Assembly: GCA_031270665.1 (NCBI GenBank)
Contig: JAISXD010000006.1
Span: 1-64,000 of the forward strand
Reading direction: 5' to 3'
Length of the DNA stretch: 64,000 nucleotides
Source of the DNA: Tannerellaceae bacterium
GTDB lineage: Bacteria; Bacteroidota; Bacteroidia; Bacteroidales; Tannerellaceae
Shown here one piece after another: positions 1 to 9,950 of this stretch. Both the position numbers and the translations under genes were made by a program. The notes under the pieces are model-generated. The model was given only the letters and a program-made list of their open reading frames with translations, did not search any database and had not been told where the DNA came from. Positions within the stretch are counted from its first letter, which is position 1. Each line of letters starts with the position of its first letter.

Positions 1-155
1 CTTTTAGGAAGAAAGACCCACTTCGCACGCAAATAAGCTTAACTGACAGGGGATAAAATAACAAAATGACAAAAGGACAAAAATACCCAAATGACAAAAA
101 TATAAAAGATACCATACCCTTATATATTAGTTGTAAAACGGGGAAATGGTAAATA

Positions 156-3023
156 CTAAAAATTAATTGAAAAAAGTATTTCTGCCTGAAATTTGCCGTA
201 ATCTATCGGTTGAATCAGACGTACGCCTGTTGTAAGCGGGTAACTCATACGCAGTACATTCCAATCGAAAATAAGATCGCCACCAAATGAACTTTGTGTC
301 GTATAATTTCCTTTTTTTCGGGCTTGGTTGCGAGACAGGTCGTAGAAAAGATTAGTGCGGATTCGGCGGATATACATGAGTTGCCAGATACTTATGTCGG
401 GCGACATAACAGAGAATGCGTAATCGGCCTTGCAAGCTAATTGCTGATAGGTCTGATACAGGTAATTGTATCCGCGGGAGGTATCCAGCAGGCGTTTGGG
501 TATATACAATGCTTTATTGTCTAAATATTGGTACTGGTATCCCAACCGCAGCATGAGGCCGTGGTTTCGGATCAGTCCCGGGCAATATATAGTAAGGCGG
601 GCTGCGTATAAACTTCCGTAATTTTCCGTGTTGAAAGGGGTATTCAAATATTGCAAACGAAATTGGTATCCCCAGCGGGGTAAGATATCGCGCTGAGCCA
701 TTCTGCGGTAATTGTAAAACCGGATTTCAGAAAGTAAATATTGGAAGTTACGCAATTCACGGCTTGTATATTGTTGATATTTATTGTTTGTAAAATAATA
801 ACTTACGGAAGGTTGTATTCCCCGGACAGTGTGATTGCGGGTTAGGTTGAAAGGCAGGTAAACCTGTGCTTCCGCTTCAAGCAGGTTTCGGTTTGTATAA
901 TAACCTTTGGTTATATCATTTCCTTCTTCATTTTTCTCCCAAGCCATTGTAAAGGCTTTTCCACCATAATCTGCATCTAAATTGATGACTGGGAAACAGC
1001 CTGAATAACTAAAAGTCAGTTTACCATGATGATAACCTTTTCTGTAATACCAGCCGGCCTGCCCGATAGCTGTATTCAGGGTGTTTTGGGTCAGTATCAT
1101 AGCGCCCGGTTTCACAATTGTACTCAGGTCGTCGGCGCCTGTATTCATCGCTTCGGTCACATCATAATAGAAGGGGGCCCAACTATGTATTTTAAATGTA
1201 TGCAATCCCTTACGATACGGTTCAGGATTAAAAGCAACAGGCTCCAAATCAGCCGAATCAATGTTAAACTGTTCTTGTGAAGCCAATGTTTTCGCCAGTG
1301 TAAATGGATACGGTTTATCAAAATCGGCCTTTTCCATTAAAAAGCTGTCTACGGATAAGGAGGCAGCCCTGTACCCTTCGACATGGTAATCGGAGAATAG
1401 CAATTGCTTGCCGTCTGGCGAGAATGCCGGGTTAAAGGCTCCGAAGCGTGAAGACGTCAGACGATAGGTTTGTAAATCAGTTATATCTAATGAATAGATA
1501 TTATTCGTTCCGTTAAGCCCCGATTCAAAATAGAAGTTCCCGTTTTGCCATACGGGAGAGGTGATATTAACCGATACTGTTTGTAACAGCTTATCCCATT
1601 GCCCTGTTTTGACATCCAACCGGATCAGGTTTATACCGGTATCATGAACCGCTACCGCTATGATATGTTCGTCTCCGCCAAAAGTCAATTCTTTTACAAA
1701 CGCATTATCCGGTACCGGGTAAGTGTGCAATTCTTTTCCGCTATCTGTATCTAAAAGTACGATTTGGACTTCACCCTCCATGGTGAAACGGGAAACAGCC
1801 GCTATCTGTCCATTACTGTTAACTGAAGGGGTTAGATAACGTTGTTTACCTGAAACCGTTTGGATACGCTTCGTAGTAAAATCATAGTATTTTAATACGG
1901 AATAACTTTCATGTGTCCACCTGAGTCCGGATACTATTTCAGTCCAATAAACCCGGTTATTATTCAGCACAAGCCGGCTGTTTATCGTGCCGATATAGCT
2001 TACCCGTTTTTCTTTTCCGTTTGTAATGCTTACTAACGAATTAATGTCTTGAATACCGGATTTTACCGCAACAATAGTTGAATCATTTATGGCCTGCGGG
2101 TACCTGTACGAAGTATAATTCTTTACCGTTGGCGAAATATACGCGGGGGCGCTATATCCTGTATCCTGCTTATCCCATTCTTCTTTCAGGAAAGCGAATG
2201 TTTGGTTGTAAAGTTGGTCGGTACTTATCTCCGAATGATGTTTGAATGCATTGGAAAACATGGGGATATCAAAAAAATGCGTTACATAACGGCCGGTTGT
2301 CTTATCCCAGATATCGCTTCCGAATGCATGCCGGGCGAACGAGGTAAGGTTGTATCCCAAAGCATAAAAATCGCCGGTATAATCTTTGTACGAACCCAGA
2401 TACCATTTATCAAAAGAGAAAAACCTGTCTCCTTCCAGCATTTGGGCGCGATAGGGCATATTAAATTCCGGCAAGCGCCCTCTTCCTGCGTTCGACATGC
2501 CTGTTTCTATTCCTACCGCATCCCCTTCGAGAAACCAGGTAGGGAGGAAAAAGGCGGCAATGCCGATCGCTTGTTCGCCAATTAAGTAATAAAGCGGTCT
2601 GAACATACCGCTCATTACTTTGCCGGTCTGGAAGGCATGCCTTGATTCGTGTATGACAAGATGCTTATCCCACCTTTGGGGTTCGAGTTTAGATGCCGGC
2701 GTCGTAATCAGTTCCATTCTGCGTGGAGCCCATGCCACCATTCCATTCGGCGACATATTCCCCGGGTGGAGGACAACCGGGTATTTTGCTCTCACCGGCT
2801 TACCGATTGTTTTCTGTATGTGCGGGTACGCATTTTCCAAATAAAGCGCATACCGGTAGGCCATCGAATCAAGCCCTTGCGGATAAATCAGATTATAGTG
2901 TTGAAGTTTGGCAATATTCCATTTAAAACGGGCCGGATCGACGCCATAATTAACAAATTGAGCCTGTGTGCTTACAAAAGTAAACAGACAAATGAAGATA
3001 AGCGTATATTTTGTCGTTTTCAT
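156..3023 (-). CDS. Secreted peptidase-MA-like / beta-propeller / outer-membrane-barrel protein
   Basis: The 955-residue product starts with a Sec signal peptide ending near residue 21 (STQAQ). Residues 125-129 read HESRH, an HExxH zinc motif, and WFLEGDA follows with Glu166 in the place of the third zinc ligand, as in gluzincin or peptidase-MA-like domains. Residues of about 300-600 look like a TolB/WD40-type beta-propeller, with phrases such as FSPDGKQLLFSD. The last 300 residues are rich in alternating aromatic strands and end in Phe (ILFSINF), as in outer-membrane beta-barrels. Relatives are often labelled TolB-like translocation proteins, but TolB itself has neither the peptidase nor the barrel. 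The function is unknown; a surface-exposed or periplasmic protease anchored in the outer membrane is an inference. It is monocistronic and nothing recognisable lies in the 155 bp downstream. Confidence 0.85.
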   Translation of the reverse strand: MKTTKYTLIFICLFTFVSTQAQFVNYGVDPARFKWNIAKLQHYNLIYPQGLDSMAYRYALYLENAYPHIQKTIGKPVRAKYPVVLHPGNMSPNGMVAWAPRRMELITTPASKLEPQRWDKHLVIHESRHAFQTGKVMSGMFRPLYYLIGEQAIGIAAFFLPTWFLEGDAVGIETGMSNAGRGRLPEFNMPYRAQMLEGDRFFSFDKWYLGSYKDYTGDFYALGYNLTSFARHAFGSDIWDKTTGRYVTHFFDIPMFSNAFKHHSEISTDQLYNQTFAFLKEEWDKQDTGYSAPAYISPTVKNYTSYRYPQAINDSTIVAVKSGIQDINSLVSITNGKEKRVSYIGTINSRLVLNNNRVYWTEIVSGLRWTHESYSVLKYYDFTTKRIQTVSGKQRYLTPSVNSNGQIAAVSRFTMEGEVQIVLLDTDSGKELHTYPVPDNAFVKELTFGGDEHIIAVAVHDTGINLIRLDVKTGQWDKLLQTVSVNITSPVWQNGNFYFESGLNGTNNIYSLDITDLQTYRLTSSRFGAFNPAFSPDGKQLLFSDYHVEGYRAASLSVDSFLMEKADFDKPYPFTLAKTLASQEQFNIDSADLEPVAFNPEPYRKGLHTFKIHSWAPFYYDVTEAMNTGADDLSTIVKPGAMILTQNTLNTAIGQAGWYYRKGYHHGKLTFSYSGCFPVINLDADYGGKAFTMAWEKNEEGNDITKGYYTNRNLLEAEAQVYLPFNLTRNHTVRGIQPSVSYYFTNNKYQQYTSRELRNFQYLLSEIRFYNYRRMAQRDILPRWGYQFRLQYLNTPFNTENYGSLYAARLTIYCPGLIRNHGLMLRLGYQYQYLDNKALYIPKRLLDTSRGYNYLYQTYQQLACKADYAFSVMSPDISIWQLMYIRRIRTNLFYDLSRNQARKKGNYTTQSSFGGDLIFDWNVLRMSYPLTTGVRLIQPIDYGKFQAEILFSINF

Positions 3024-3208
3024 TTATTATAGCAATATAATTCTTTCCTGATATAAAATGTTTCTCAAAAAGACAACACAAAGCTATAAAATAAAAGTCT
3101 GATAAAAAAGCGAGTGAAAGCCAAGCGAGGACAACCGATTGAGAATGTGCTGGAAAGTCCTGTATGTTTTTTAACGAGCGATTTTCCGGGTGATTTGGCA
3201 GGAGTTGC

Positions 3209-3216
3209 TATCTTTG
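3209..3216 (+). promoter_or_regulatory. Possible -7 box for the CMD-like gene
   Basis: TATCTTTG fits the Bacteroidetes -7 consensus TAnnTTTG, 60 bp before the ATG at 3276. No TTTG lies at the ideal distance upstream, so support is partial. Confidence 0.35.
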
Positions 3217-3275
3217 TAGTTAGAATATGACGGTAAAACCCGTTTAGATATGGCATAACATTCGCTATAGATAAT

Positions 3276-3597
3276 ATGGATACAAAGAAAAAGAATCTCA
3301 TGGAAGTATTTCGGGAAGAAGCGCCCGAAGTAGCACAGGCATTCGGCGGATTAATCCAATCCGTCAGCAATATGAAAGCCTTAGAGCCGAAAATAAAGCA
3401 ATTGATATACATTGCTATCCGTGCTTCACAGGGCGAAACGACGGTGGTAATCTCACATGTGCCGATGGCGAAACAGGCAGGCGCTACCCGTGAAGAATTG
3501 AAAAAAGCCATCCTGATGACGACTACCGTTTGCGGCATCATAAGGTATCACAAGTTGCCTGATTCCGGCTTTGGAAGCGTATGATTATGCGGAATAA
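3276..3597 (+). pseudogene. Frameshifted carboxymuconolactone decarboxylase / AhpD-like gene
   Basis: The open frame (102 aa, stop at 3582-3584) reads like the carboxymuconolactone decarboxylase family: EAPEVAQAFGGL, then the helix KQAGATREELKKAI. At about 3544-3550 the reading frame should shift by one base. The shifted frame continues TSCLIPALEAYDYAE and stops at 3595-3597, which is the usual family C-terminus (CLPxALEAYDYA). A stop at 3541 in that frame limits where the shift can be. The family CxxC redox pair is absent: the expected site reads GETTVVISH. The gene therefore appears to have a 1-nt indel near its 3' end. A sequencing error is the main alternative. Loss of only the last 13 residues might leave a folded protein. 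Confidence 0.7.
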
Positions 3598-3634
3598 AAC
3601 AGACGATTGAGTTAAATTCATAAAATATGAAGAT

Positions 3635-4165
3635 ATGGACTTTAAAGAATTGATAAAATTACGTCAAAGTAACCGCGCCTATCAAGACCGGGGCGTTGAG
3701 AAAGAGAAAATTGAGTTGTGCCTTGAGGCAGGCAGGTTGTCGCCGTCGGCAAGCAATACACAAGGTTGGACTTTCGTAACCGTGAACGATGCAGAACTGA
3801 AAAATCGCGTTGCGGAAAACGCTTACCGGATGGGTGGAGCTTTTGTAAAACAGGCGCCGGTAATCATTGTTCTGGTGGCAGAAAAACCTTTGTTTATATC
3901 AAAGTTTGGTTCGGCGCTGCGGAAAATTGATTTCTCTTCGCTTGATATGGGTATTGCCGCCGCACATATTTGTCTGCAAGCCGCCGACCTCGGTCTGGGA
4001 ACATGTATGCTCGAAAGTTTTGACGAGAAGTCGGTAAAAGCACTGCTCAACATTCCGGACAATCGCCGTGTTGCTCTGCTGATTACTCTCGGATACCCGG
4101 CAGATATTCAACGTGAAAAAAAACGGAAAAAGTTTGACGAAGTAGTTCGGTGGAATAAATATTGA
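3635..4165 (+). CDS. Nitroreductase family protein
   Basis: This 176-residue protein has the standard FMN-dependent nitroreductase layout. It opens with the phosphate-binding RQSNRAYQD stretch, followed by SPSASNTQGWTF for the FMN and active-site region. DMGIAAAHICLQAADLGLGTCMLESF forms the dimer-interface helices, and ALLITLGYPAD comes near the end. It probably reduces nitro groups, quinones or flavins with NAD(P)H as a cytoplasmic homodimer; the substrate cannot be read from sequence. It follows the damaged CMD gene by about 40 bp and may share its transcript. Confidence 0.9.
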   Translation: MDFKELIKLRQSNRAYQDRGVEKEKIELCLEAGRLSPSASNTQGWTFVTVNDAELKNRVAENAYRMGGAFVKQAPVIIVLVAEKPLFISKFGSALRKIDFSSLDMGIAAAHICLQAADLGLGTCMLESFDEKSVKALLNIPDNRRVALLITLGYPADIQREKKRKKFDEVVRWNKY

Positions 4166-4200
4166 AACGATAACAAAAAAGGGATTAGAACATTGCTGGA

Positions 4201-4350
4201 TTGCAGTACCGGTTTTATGATAAAAACGATTTTCCGCTTTTGGAAGACTTGCTTTACGAAGCCATTTTTAGCCCGAAGGTGCAGAACCGCTGTCGCGCGA
4301 CATTATCAATAGGGCTGAAATAGAGATTTATATTCGTGATTTTGGGAAAA
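4201..4350 (+). pseudogene. Remnant of a GNAT acetyltransferase gene
   Basis: Translation from 4201 gives FYDKNDFPLLEDLLYEAIF, the typical N-terminus of a GNAT family found in Bacteroidetes. After a one-frame shift near 4275 it continues EGAEPLSRDIINRAEIEIY followed by IRDFGK. Then the homology stops abruptly, with the acetyl-CoA-binding half missing. There is no usable start codon and at least one frameshift, so this is a decayed fragment. It abuts a second, unrelated remnant (RhuM/Fic), which points to deletion joining two broken genes. Confidence 0.6.
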
Positions 4351-4357
4351 GGCGGCG

Positions 4358-4498
4358 ATGCTGCTCTATCTCGTCACGAAAAGTCATTCATTTACAGACG
4401 GAAACAAACGCATTGTAGCGTTTCTCTTCTTGTGGTTTTTGACTGTCTTTTCATTGTGGTTGCTATTTATTTATTCTACCTTTGCACCCTGTTATTAA
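4358..4498 (+). pseudogene. Remnant of a RhuM / Fic-DOC-like gene
   Basis: The frame starting at 4358 (ATG) encodes SHSFTDGNKRIVAFLFLWFL, which carries the Fic/death-on-curing-type motif (H)xFxDGNKR found at the C-terminus of RhuM-like proteins. Only about 46 codons remain, and the upstream domain is replaced by the GNAT fragment. RhuM/DOC genes often travel with toxin-antitoxin or restriction islands, so this is probably a scar of a lost accessory element. The -33 box of the mutA promoter lies inside this remnant. Confidence 0.55.
4453..4484 (+). promoter_or_regulatory. Promoter of mutAB
   Basis: ATTG (4453-4456) and TACCTTTG (4477-4484) are separated by 20 bp, matching the Bacteroidetes -33/-7 pattern. 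Transcription would begin about 4489, downstream of the ORF track's first ATG (4482). That supports the start of mutA at 4554. Confidence 0.65.
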
Positions 4499-4553
4499 AC
4501 GATATAGTAATATTACTAATACCGGTATTTTTATAAAAACAACAACTTATATT

Positions 4554-6413
4554 ATGGCAGATTTAAAAGAGAAACTTTTCTCAGAATTCCCTCCGCTCTC
4601 TACGGAAGAATGGATGGCGAAGATTACGGCAGACCTGAAAGGGGCTCCGTTTGAGAAAAAGCTTGTTTGGAGAACAAGCGAAGGATTTAATGTAAATCCT
4701 TTTTATCGTGCAGAAGACATTGAAGGCATGAAGACCACCGTGTCTCTTCCCGGTGAATTCCCTTATGTTCGCGGAACAAGGAAAGACAACGATTGGAAGG
4801 TACGCCAAAACATGGATGTAACCGACGCCAAAGCAGCTAACAAAAAGGCCTTGGATTTACTGCAAAAAGGAGTTACATCATTGGGTTTTCATTTAAAAGG
4901 AAAGGATGTTAACCTCGCCAATGTGGCTGCGTTGCTGGAAGGCATTTATCCGGAAGCCGTTGAATTAAACTTCAAGACTTGCAACAAAAAAGTGGAAGAA
5001 CTGATTGTTATTTTAGGCGATTACCTGAAGAACCGGGGAGCCGATCCTGACAAATGTTTCGGCTCGGTAAGCTACAATCCGTTCAAAAAAACGTTGGTAA
5101 AAGGTTGCGAAGCCGACAATTGGGCAGAGCAGGCTTCGGCTGTCCTTAAAGCGGGAAGAACGCTTCCTTCTTACGAAGTATTAGCCGTTGACGCTTGTTA
5201 TTTAAACGATGCAGGCGCTTATATCACACAGGAATTAGGATATGCTCTGGCTTGGGGAAACGAAATTCTTGCTAAACTTACCGATGCCGGTTTCTCTGTG
5301 GATGAAGTGGCTAAAAAGATAAAATTCAACTTCGGTATCAGTTCGAACTATTTTATGGAGATTGCCAAATTTCGTGCAGCTCGTTGGTTGTGGGCGGAAA
5401 TTGTAGCAGCTTACCATCCTGCTTGTGATTGTGTTTCTAAGATGGCTGTACAGGCGCAAACGTCTAACTGGAACATGACGATATATGACGCACATGTGAA
5501 TTTATTGCGCACACAAACAGAAACCATGTCGGCAGCCATCGCCGGAGTAGACTCTATTACGGTTGCCCCATTTGACGAAGCATATGAAACGCCGGACGAC
5601 TTCTCGGAACGTATTGCGCGCAATCAGCAATTGCTGTTGAAAGAAGAATGTCACTTTGATAAAGTGGCAGACCCGTCTGCCGGTTCTTATTATATTGAAG
5701 TATTGACCAACTCATTGGCTGATGTAGCTTGGAAATTATTCCTCGAAGTAGAAGACAAGGGCGGTTTTTATGCAGTAGCTAAAGCGGGCGACGTTCAACG
5801 CGCCGTGAATGCATCTTCCGCCGCACGAAGGAAAGCAGTGGCTACCCGCCGCGAAATCCTGTTAGGTACGAACCAGTATCCGAACTTTACGGAAACGGCT
5901 GCTTCCAAGATCAAAAGCGATACAGAGGGTAGATGTGGTTGCGGATGTAAAGAAAACGGCGCTATTCCGGTGCTCAACTTCTCCCGTGGGGCTTCCGAAT
6001 TTGAAGCGTTACGCTTAGCTACGGAAAAGAGCGGCAAGACGCCGAAAGTCTTTATGCTTACCATCGGTAACCTGGCGATGCGGTTGGCTCGTTCGCAATT
6101 CTCCAGTAACTTCTTTGCTTGTGCAGGATATAAGGTGATAGATAATTTAGGTTTCGAAACGGTTGAAGCAGGTATAGAGGCAGCCCTTAATGCAGGCGCT
6201 GAAATCATTGTACTTTGTTCAAGCGACGACGAATATGCCGAACTGGCTCCTGCTGCTTATAAGGTATTGGCAGGCAGGGCGGCCTTTGTAGTGGCAGGCG
6301 CTCCCGAATGTATGGACAGCCTGAAAGCTCAGGGAATTACAGAGTTTGTCAATGTGAGGAGTAACGTTCTCGAAACATTGAAAGCCTTCAACGCTAAATT
6401 AGGAATTGCTTAA
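4554..6413 (+). CDS. mutA: Methylmalonyl-CoA mutase small subunit
   Basis: The product (619 aa from ATG 4554, MADLKEKLF) is the beta/small subunit of the heterodimeric B12-dependent mutase. This enzyme interconverts succinyl-CoA and (R)-methylmalonyl-CoA in the succinate-propionate pathway. The N-terminal TIM barrel has [10 protein letters not shown] and [18 protein letters not shown]; the C-terminal Rossmann-like domain is degenerate and lacks the DxHxxG cobalamin-binding histidine, as expected for the non-catalytic chain. A Cys-rich GRCGCGC segment sits in the linker near residue 465. The longer ORF-track start at 4482 would begin upstream of the predicted transcription start. mutB follows after 11 bp in the same operon. 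Confidence 0.95.
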   Translation: MADLKEKLFSEFPPLSTEEWMAKITADLKGAPFEKKLVWRTSEGFNVNPFYRAEDIEGMKTTVSLPGEFPYVRGTRKDNDWKVRQNMDVTDAKAANKKALDLLQKGVTSLGFHLKGKDVNLANVAALLEGIYPEAVELNFKTCNKKVEELIVILGDYLKNRGADPDKCFGSVSYNPFKKTLVKGCEADNWAEQASAVLKAGRTLPSYEVLAVDACYLNDAGAYITQELGYALAWGNEILAKLTDAGFSVDEVAKKIKFNFGISSNYFMEIAKFRAARWLWAEIVAAYHPACDCVSKMAVQAQTSNWNMTIYDAHVNLLRTQTETMSAAIAGVDSITVAPFDEAYETPDDFSERIARNQQLLLKEECHFDKVADPSAGSYYIEVLTNSLADVAWKLFLEVEDKGGFYAVAKAGDVQRAVNASSAARRKAVATRREILLGTNQYPNFTETAASKIKSDTEGRCGCGCKENGAIPVLNFSRGASEFEALRLATEKSGKTPKVFMLTIGNLAMRLARSQFSSNFFACAGYKVIDNLGFETVEAGIEAALNAGAEIIVLCSSDDEYAELAPAAYKVLAGRAAFVVAGAPECMDSLKAQGITEFVNVRSNVLETLKAFNAKLGIA

Positions 6414-6424
6414 GTAGAAGAATT

Positions 6425-8572
6425 ATGAGACCAAATTTTAAGAATATAGATGTGAAGACTGCCGGATTTACTGCAACAAACACAGCAGAGTGGGTAAAAG
6501 CCAACGGCATACAGGCAGACTGGAAAACGCCCGAACATATCGAGGTGAAATCCGTTTATACAAAAGAAGACCTGGAAGGAATGGAACACCTGAATTATGC
6601 TTCCGGCCTGCCTCCTTTCCTTCGCGGTCCTTATAGCGGGATGTATGCGATGCGTCCCTGGACAATCCGTCAGTATGCCGGTTTTTCCACGGCGGAAGAA
6701 TCAAATGCTTTTTATCGCCGCAACTTAGCTTCAGGACAAAAAGGGTTGTCTGTGGCTTTCGACCTGGCTACTCACCGCGGATACGACGCCGACCATGAAC
6801 GTGTAGTAGGCGACGTGGGTAAAGCAGGGGTTTCTATTTGTTCGTTGGAAAACATGAAAGTATTATTTGATGGTATTCCCTTGAGCAAGATGTCTGTTTC
6901 CATGACAATGAACGGCGCAGTGCTTCCCGTACTTGCTTTCTATATCAATGCCGGGCTGGAACAAGGTGCTAAACTGGAAGAAATGGCCGGAACAATCCAG
7001 AACGACATTCTGAAAGAGTTCATGGTGCGTAATACCTATATTTATCCACCTGAATTTTCGATGCGTATCATTGCCGATATCTTTGAATATACTTCACAGA
7101 AAATGCCGAAGTTCAACTCGATCTCTATCTCCGGTTATCATATGCAGGAAGCCGGTGCTACGGCGGATATCGAGATGGCTTATACATTGTGCGATGGTAT
7201 TGAATATCTTCGCGCCGGTATCAACGCCGGAATTGAAGTAGATGCGTTTGCCCCTCGTTTGTCGTTCTTCTGGGCGATTGGGATGAACCACTTTATGGAA
7301 ATTGCCAAGATGCGCGCCGCCCGTATGCTATGGGCGAAGATTGTGAAAGGTTTCGGCGCGAAGAACACGAAGTCTTTGGCGTTGCGTACCCACTGCCAGA
7401 CGTCCGGTTGGTCGCTGACTGAGCAAGACCCCTTTAATAATGTGGGGCGTACCTGTATCGAAGCCATGGCGGCAGCGTTGGGACATACCCAATCACTGCA
7501 TACTAATGCTTTGGATGAAGCGATTGCATTGCCGACGGACTTCTCTGCCCGTATTGCCCGTAACACACAGATATACATACAGGAAGAAACGCAGATATGC
7601 AAAGAGATCGACCCGTGGGCCGGTTCTTACTACGTAGAAACATTAACAAACGAACTGGTACATAAAGGCTGGGAGTTAATACAGGAAGTAGAAGGAATGG
7701 GCGGTATGGCGAAAGCAATAGAAACAGGACTTCCGAAAATGCGTATCGAAGAAGCGGCCGCCCGTACACAGGCTCGTATCGACTCGGGTACGCAGACGAT
7801 TGTTGGCGTGAATAAATACCGCTTGGAAAAGGAAGCCCCGATTGATATTCTTGAAATCGACAATACGGTCGTACGCGAAGAACAAATCAAACGGTTGAAC
7901 GACCTTCGTTCCACCCGTGACGATGAAGCCGTAAAGAAAGCGCTGGCCGAAATTACGGAAAGCGTCCGTACAAAGAAAGGAAACTTACTGGAATTGGCCG
8001 TTAAGGCTGCGGGACTGCGCGCTACCTTAGGAGAAATATCCGATGCGTGCGAAGAAATAGCCGGCCGTTATAAAGCAATAATTAGAACTATATCAGGTGT
8101 GTATTCATCAGAAACAGGTAAAGACCCGGACTTCGTAAGAGCGGCCGAACTGGCAGAGAAGTTTGCCCGAAAAGAAGGCCGCCAACCGCGTATCATGATC
8201 GCTAAGATGGGCCAGGACGGGCACGACCGCGGAGCAAAAGTAGTAGCAACAGGATATGCCGACTGTGGTTTCGACGTAGATATGGGCCCGCTTTTCCAGA
8301 CGCCCGCAGAAGCTGCCCGCCAGGCTGTAGAAAACGATGTGCATGTAATGGGAGTATCTTCTTTAGCCGCCGGGCACAAAACATTGGTTCCGCAGGTAAT
8401 TGAAGAACTGAAGGCGTTAGGCCGTCCCGATATCATCGTAATCGCCGGAGGCGTTATTCCTGCCCAGGATTATGACTTTCTGTATAAAGCAGGTGTAGCT
8501 GCCATCTTTGGACCCGGAACTTCCGTTGCCAAAGCAGCCGTACAGATATTGGAAATCTTGTTAGGGGAGTAA
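6425..8572 (+). CDS. mutB: Methylmalonyl-CoA mutase large subunit
   Basis: The 715-residue catalytic chain has the substrate barrel ([38 protein letters not shown]) followed by the C-terminal cobalamin domain with [10 protein letters not shown] near residue 600. Its histidine is the lower axial ligand of adenosylcobalamin. Together with MutA it forms the heterodimeric enzyme. Epimerase and propionyl-CoA decarboxylase genes, which complete the pathway, are not in this window. A strong intrinsic terminator lies 20 bp after the stop. Confidence 0.97.
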   Translation: MRPNFKNIDVKTAGFTATNTAEWVKANGIQADWKTPEHIEVKSVYTKEDLEGMEHLNYASGLPPFLRGPYSGMYAMRPWTIRQYAGFSTAEESNAFYRRNLASGQKGLSVAFDLATHRGYDADHERVVGDVGKAGVSICSLENMKVLFDGIPLSKMSVSMTMNGAVLPVLAFYINAGLEQGAKLEEMAGTIQNDILKEFMVRNTYIYPPEFSMRIIADIFEYTSQKMPKFNSISISGYHMQEAGATADIEMAYTLCDGIEYLRAGINAGIEVDAFAPRLSFFWAIGMNHFMEIAKMRAARMLWAKIVKGFGAKNTKSLALRTHCQTSGWSLTEQDPFNNVGRTCIEAMAAALGHTQSLHTNALDEAIALPTDFSARIARNTQIYIQEETQICKEIDPWAGSYYVETLTNELVHKGWELIQEVEGMGGMAKAIETGLPKMRIEEAAARTQARIDSGTQTIVGVNKYRLEKEAPIDILEIDNTVVREEQIKRLNDLRSTRDDEAVKKALAEITESVRTKKGNLLELAVKAAGLRATLGEISDACEEIAGRYKAIIRTISGVYSSETGKDPDFVRAAELAEKFARKEGRQPRIMIAKMGQDGHDRGAKVVATGYADCGFDVDMGPLFQTPAEAARQAVENDVHVMGVSSLAAGHKTLVPQVIEELKALGRPDIIVIAGGVIPAQDYDFLYKAGVAAIFGPGTSVAKAAVQILEILLGE

Positions 8573-8592
8573 TGCCTGAACAAGGATAAAAG

Positions 8593-8627
8593 AAAAAAGC
8601 CATCTGTCCGGATGGCTTTTTTCTTTT
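8593..8627. terminator. Bidirectional intrinsic terminator between mutB and the sugar dehydrogenase
   Basis: GCCATC (8599-8604), loop TGTCCG and GATGGC (8611-8616) form a perfect stem flanked by A6 on the left and T6 on the right. It can therefore stop both mutB (plus) and the convergent gene at 8646 (minus). Confidence 0.85.
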
Positions 8628-8645
8628 AATACCGATAGCCGGCTA

Positions 8646-9917
8646 TCAAAGCCGCCCATCAACGATTTCCCGTTTTAATATGCCTTTCACATCATAAATA
8701 ACAGATGCTTGTTTCATAAAATCCGTAAAAGAGAGATGTTTAAATTCTTCGTGCGCAACGGCTAAAACGGCAGCATCGTATTTTTTGCCGGGTAATTGAT
8801 TGAGAACAGGTATACTATATTCATCCATGGCGTCTTTTACATTCGCCCGGGGATCGTAGATTGTAATATCCGCCTGATATTCTTTTAACGCATTGACAAT
8901 GTCGGCCACTTTGGTATTTCTTATATCCGGGCAATTTTCTTTAAACGTGAAACCAAGTATAAGTATGGATGAATAAATAGGCGAAATACTTTTTTTCAAC
9001 ATTAATTGGATTACCTGGTTTGCCACAAATTCCCCCATGCTATCATTCAGGCGCCTTCCTGCCAGGATTATTCCGGAATGATAGCCATGTTTTTGTGCAC
9101 ATTGCGCTAAATAATAAGGGTCAACGCCTATGCAGTGCCCGCCTACAAGCCCCGGTTTAAAAGGTAAGAAATTCCATTTTGTGCCGGCAGCTTCCAATAC
9201 GTCGTGTGTATCAATATTTAATCTTTCACAAATAATAGACAGTTCGTTTACAAGCGCAATATTAATATCCCGTTGAGCGTTTTCAATCGCTTTTGCCGCT
9301 TCGGCCACCTTTATGGATGGAGCCAGGTGTGTTCCACCCACAATCACGGAGGCATATACTTCATTGATCAATCTCCCTGTTTCAACGGTAGATCCGGAGG
9401 TTACTTTCTTAATTTTCTCTATCGTATGGGTTTTATCCCCGGGGTTGATACGTTCCGGGCTATAGCCGGCGAAAAAGTCTTCATTCAGTTTCAGCCCGGA
9501 TATTCTTTCAATAACAGGAATACACTCCTCTTCCGTAACTCCCGGATATACGGTTGATTCATATACCACGATATCCCCTTTTGACAGAATATACCCGATG
9601 GTTTCGCTGGCTTTATAAAGCGGCGTCATATCAGGCTTATGATTGGAATCAACAGGCGTAGGCACCGTAACGATATAAAAGTTACAGCAACGGATCATCT
9701 CTCTGTCGGTTGTACACATGAAACCATTCCGAATAGCCTCCCGAAGCTGTTCATCATCCACTTCAAATGTCCCATCATGCCCATTCATCAATGAATCTAC
9801 ACGGGATTGATCCAGATCGAAACCAATCGTCTTATATTTGGTAGAGAAAAGGCGCGCTAAAGGTAAGCCTACATACCCCAAACCTATAACCGCTATTTTT
9901 ATATTATTGATTGTCAT
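8646..9917 (-). CDS. Nucleotide-sugar dehydrogenase (UDP-HexNAc 6-dehydrogenase type)
   Basis: The 423 aa protein belongs to the UDP-glucose/GDP-mannose dehydrogenase family, subgroup WbpA/TviB/WecC. An N-terminal NAD-binding Rossmann fold (IAVIGLGYVGLPLA) is followed by the central dimerisation helices. The catalytic Cys lies in GGHCIGVDPYYLA, and the C-terminal UDP-binding domain contains GFTFKENCPDIRNTKV. It oxidises the C6 alcohol of a UDP-N-acetylhexosamine to the uronate for capsule or O-antigen synthesis; the exact sugar is inferred from subfamily resemblance. No polysaccharide cluster surrounds it, which is unusual because these genes normally sit among glycosyltransferases. It lies 33 bp downstream of guaA and may be read through from it. 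Confidence 0.9.
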   Translation of the reverse strand: MTINNIKIAVIGLGYVGLPLARLFSTKYKTIGFDLDQSRVDSLMNGHDGTFEVDDEQLREAIRNGFMCTTDREMIRCCNFYIVTVPTPVDSNHKPDMTPLYKASETIGYILSKGDIVVYESTVYPGVTEEECIPVIERISGLKLNEDFFAGYSPERINPGDKTHTIEKIKKVTSGSTVETGRLINEVYASVIVGGTHLAPSIKVAEAAKAIENAQRDINIALVNELSIICERLNIDTHDVLEAAGTKWNFLPFKPGLVGGHCIGVDPYYLAQCAQKHGYHSGIILAGRRLNDSMGEFVANQVIQLMLKKSISPIYSSILILGFTFKENCPDIRNTKVADIVNALKEYQADITIYDPRANVKDAMDEYSIPVLNQLPGKKYDAAVLAVAHEEFKHLSFTDFMKQASVIYDVKGILKREIVDGRL

Positions 9918-9950
9918 AAGGATTAATATAAAGTACTTCCTCTATTCTGC

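Noticed and set aside
1-155. Gene or RNA at the left edge
   Set aside because: AT-rich stretch with repeated ATGACAAAA-like words but no supportable ORF, promoter or hairpin.
3065-3541. 158-aa minus-strand ORF
   Set aside because: It overlaps the CMD-like gene antisense, has no recognisable domain, and its composition is that of a shadow frame.
8646-9917. Part of a capsule/O-antigen cluster
   Set aside because: Only the dehydrogenase is present; the neighbours are guaA and mutAB, so no cluster can be claimed.
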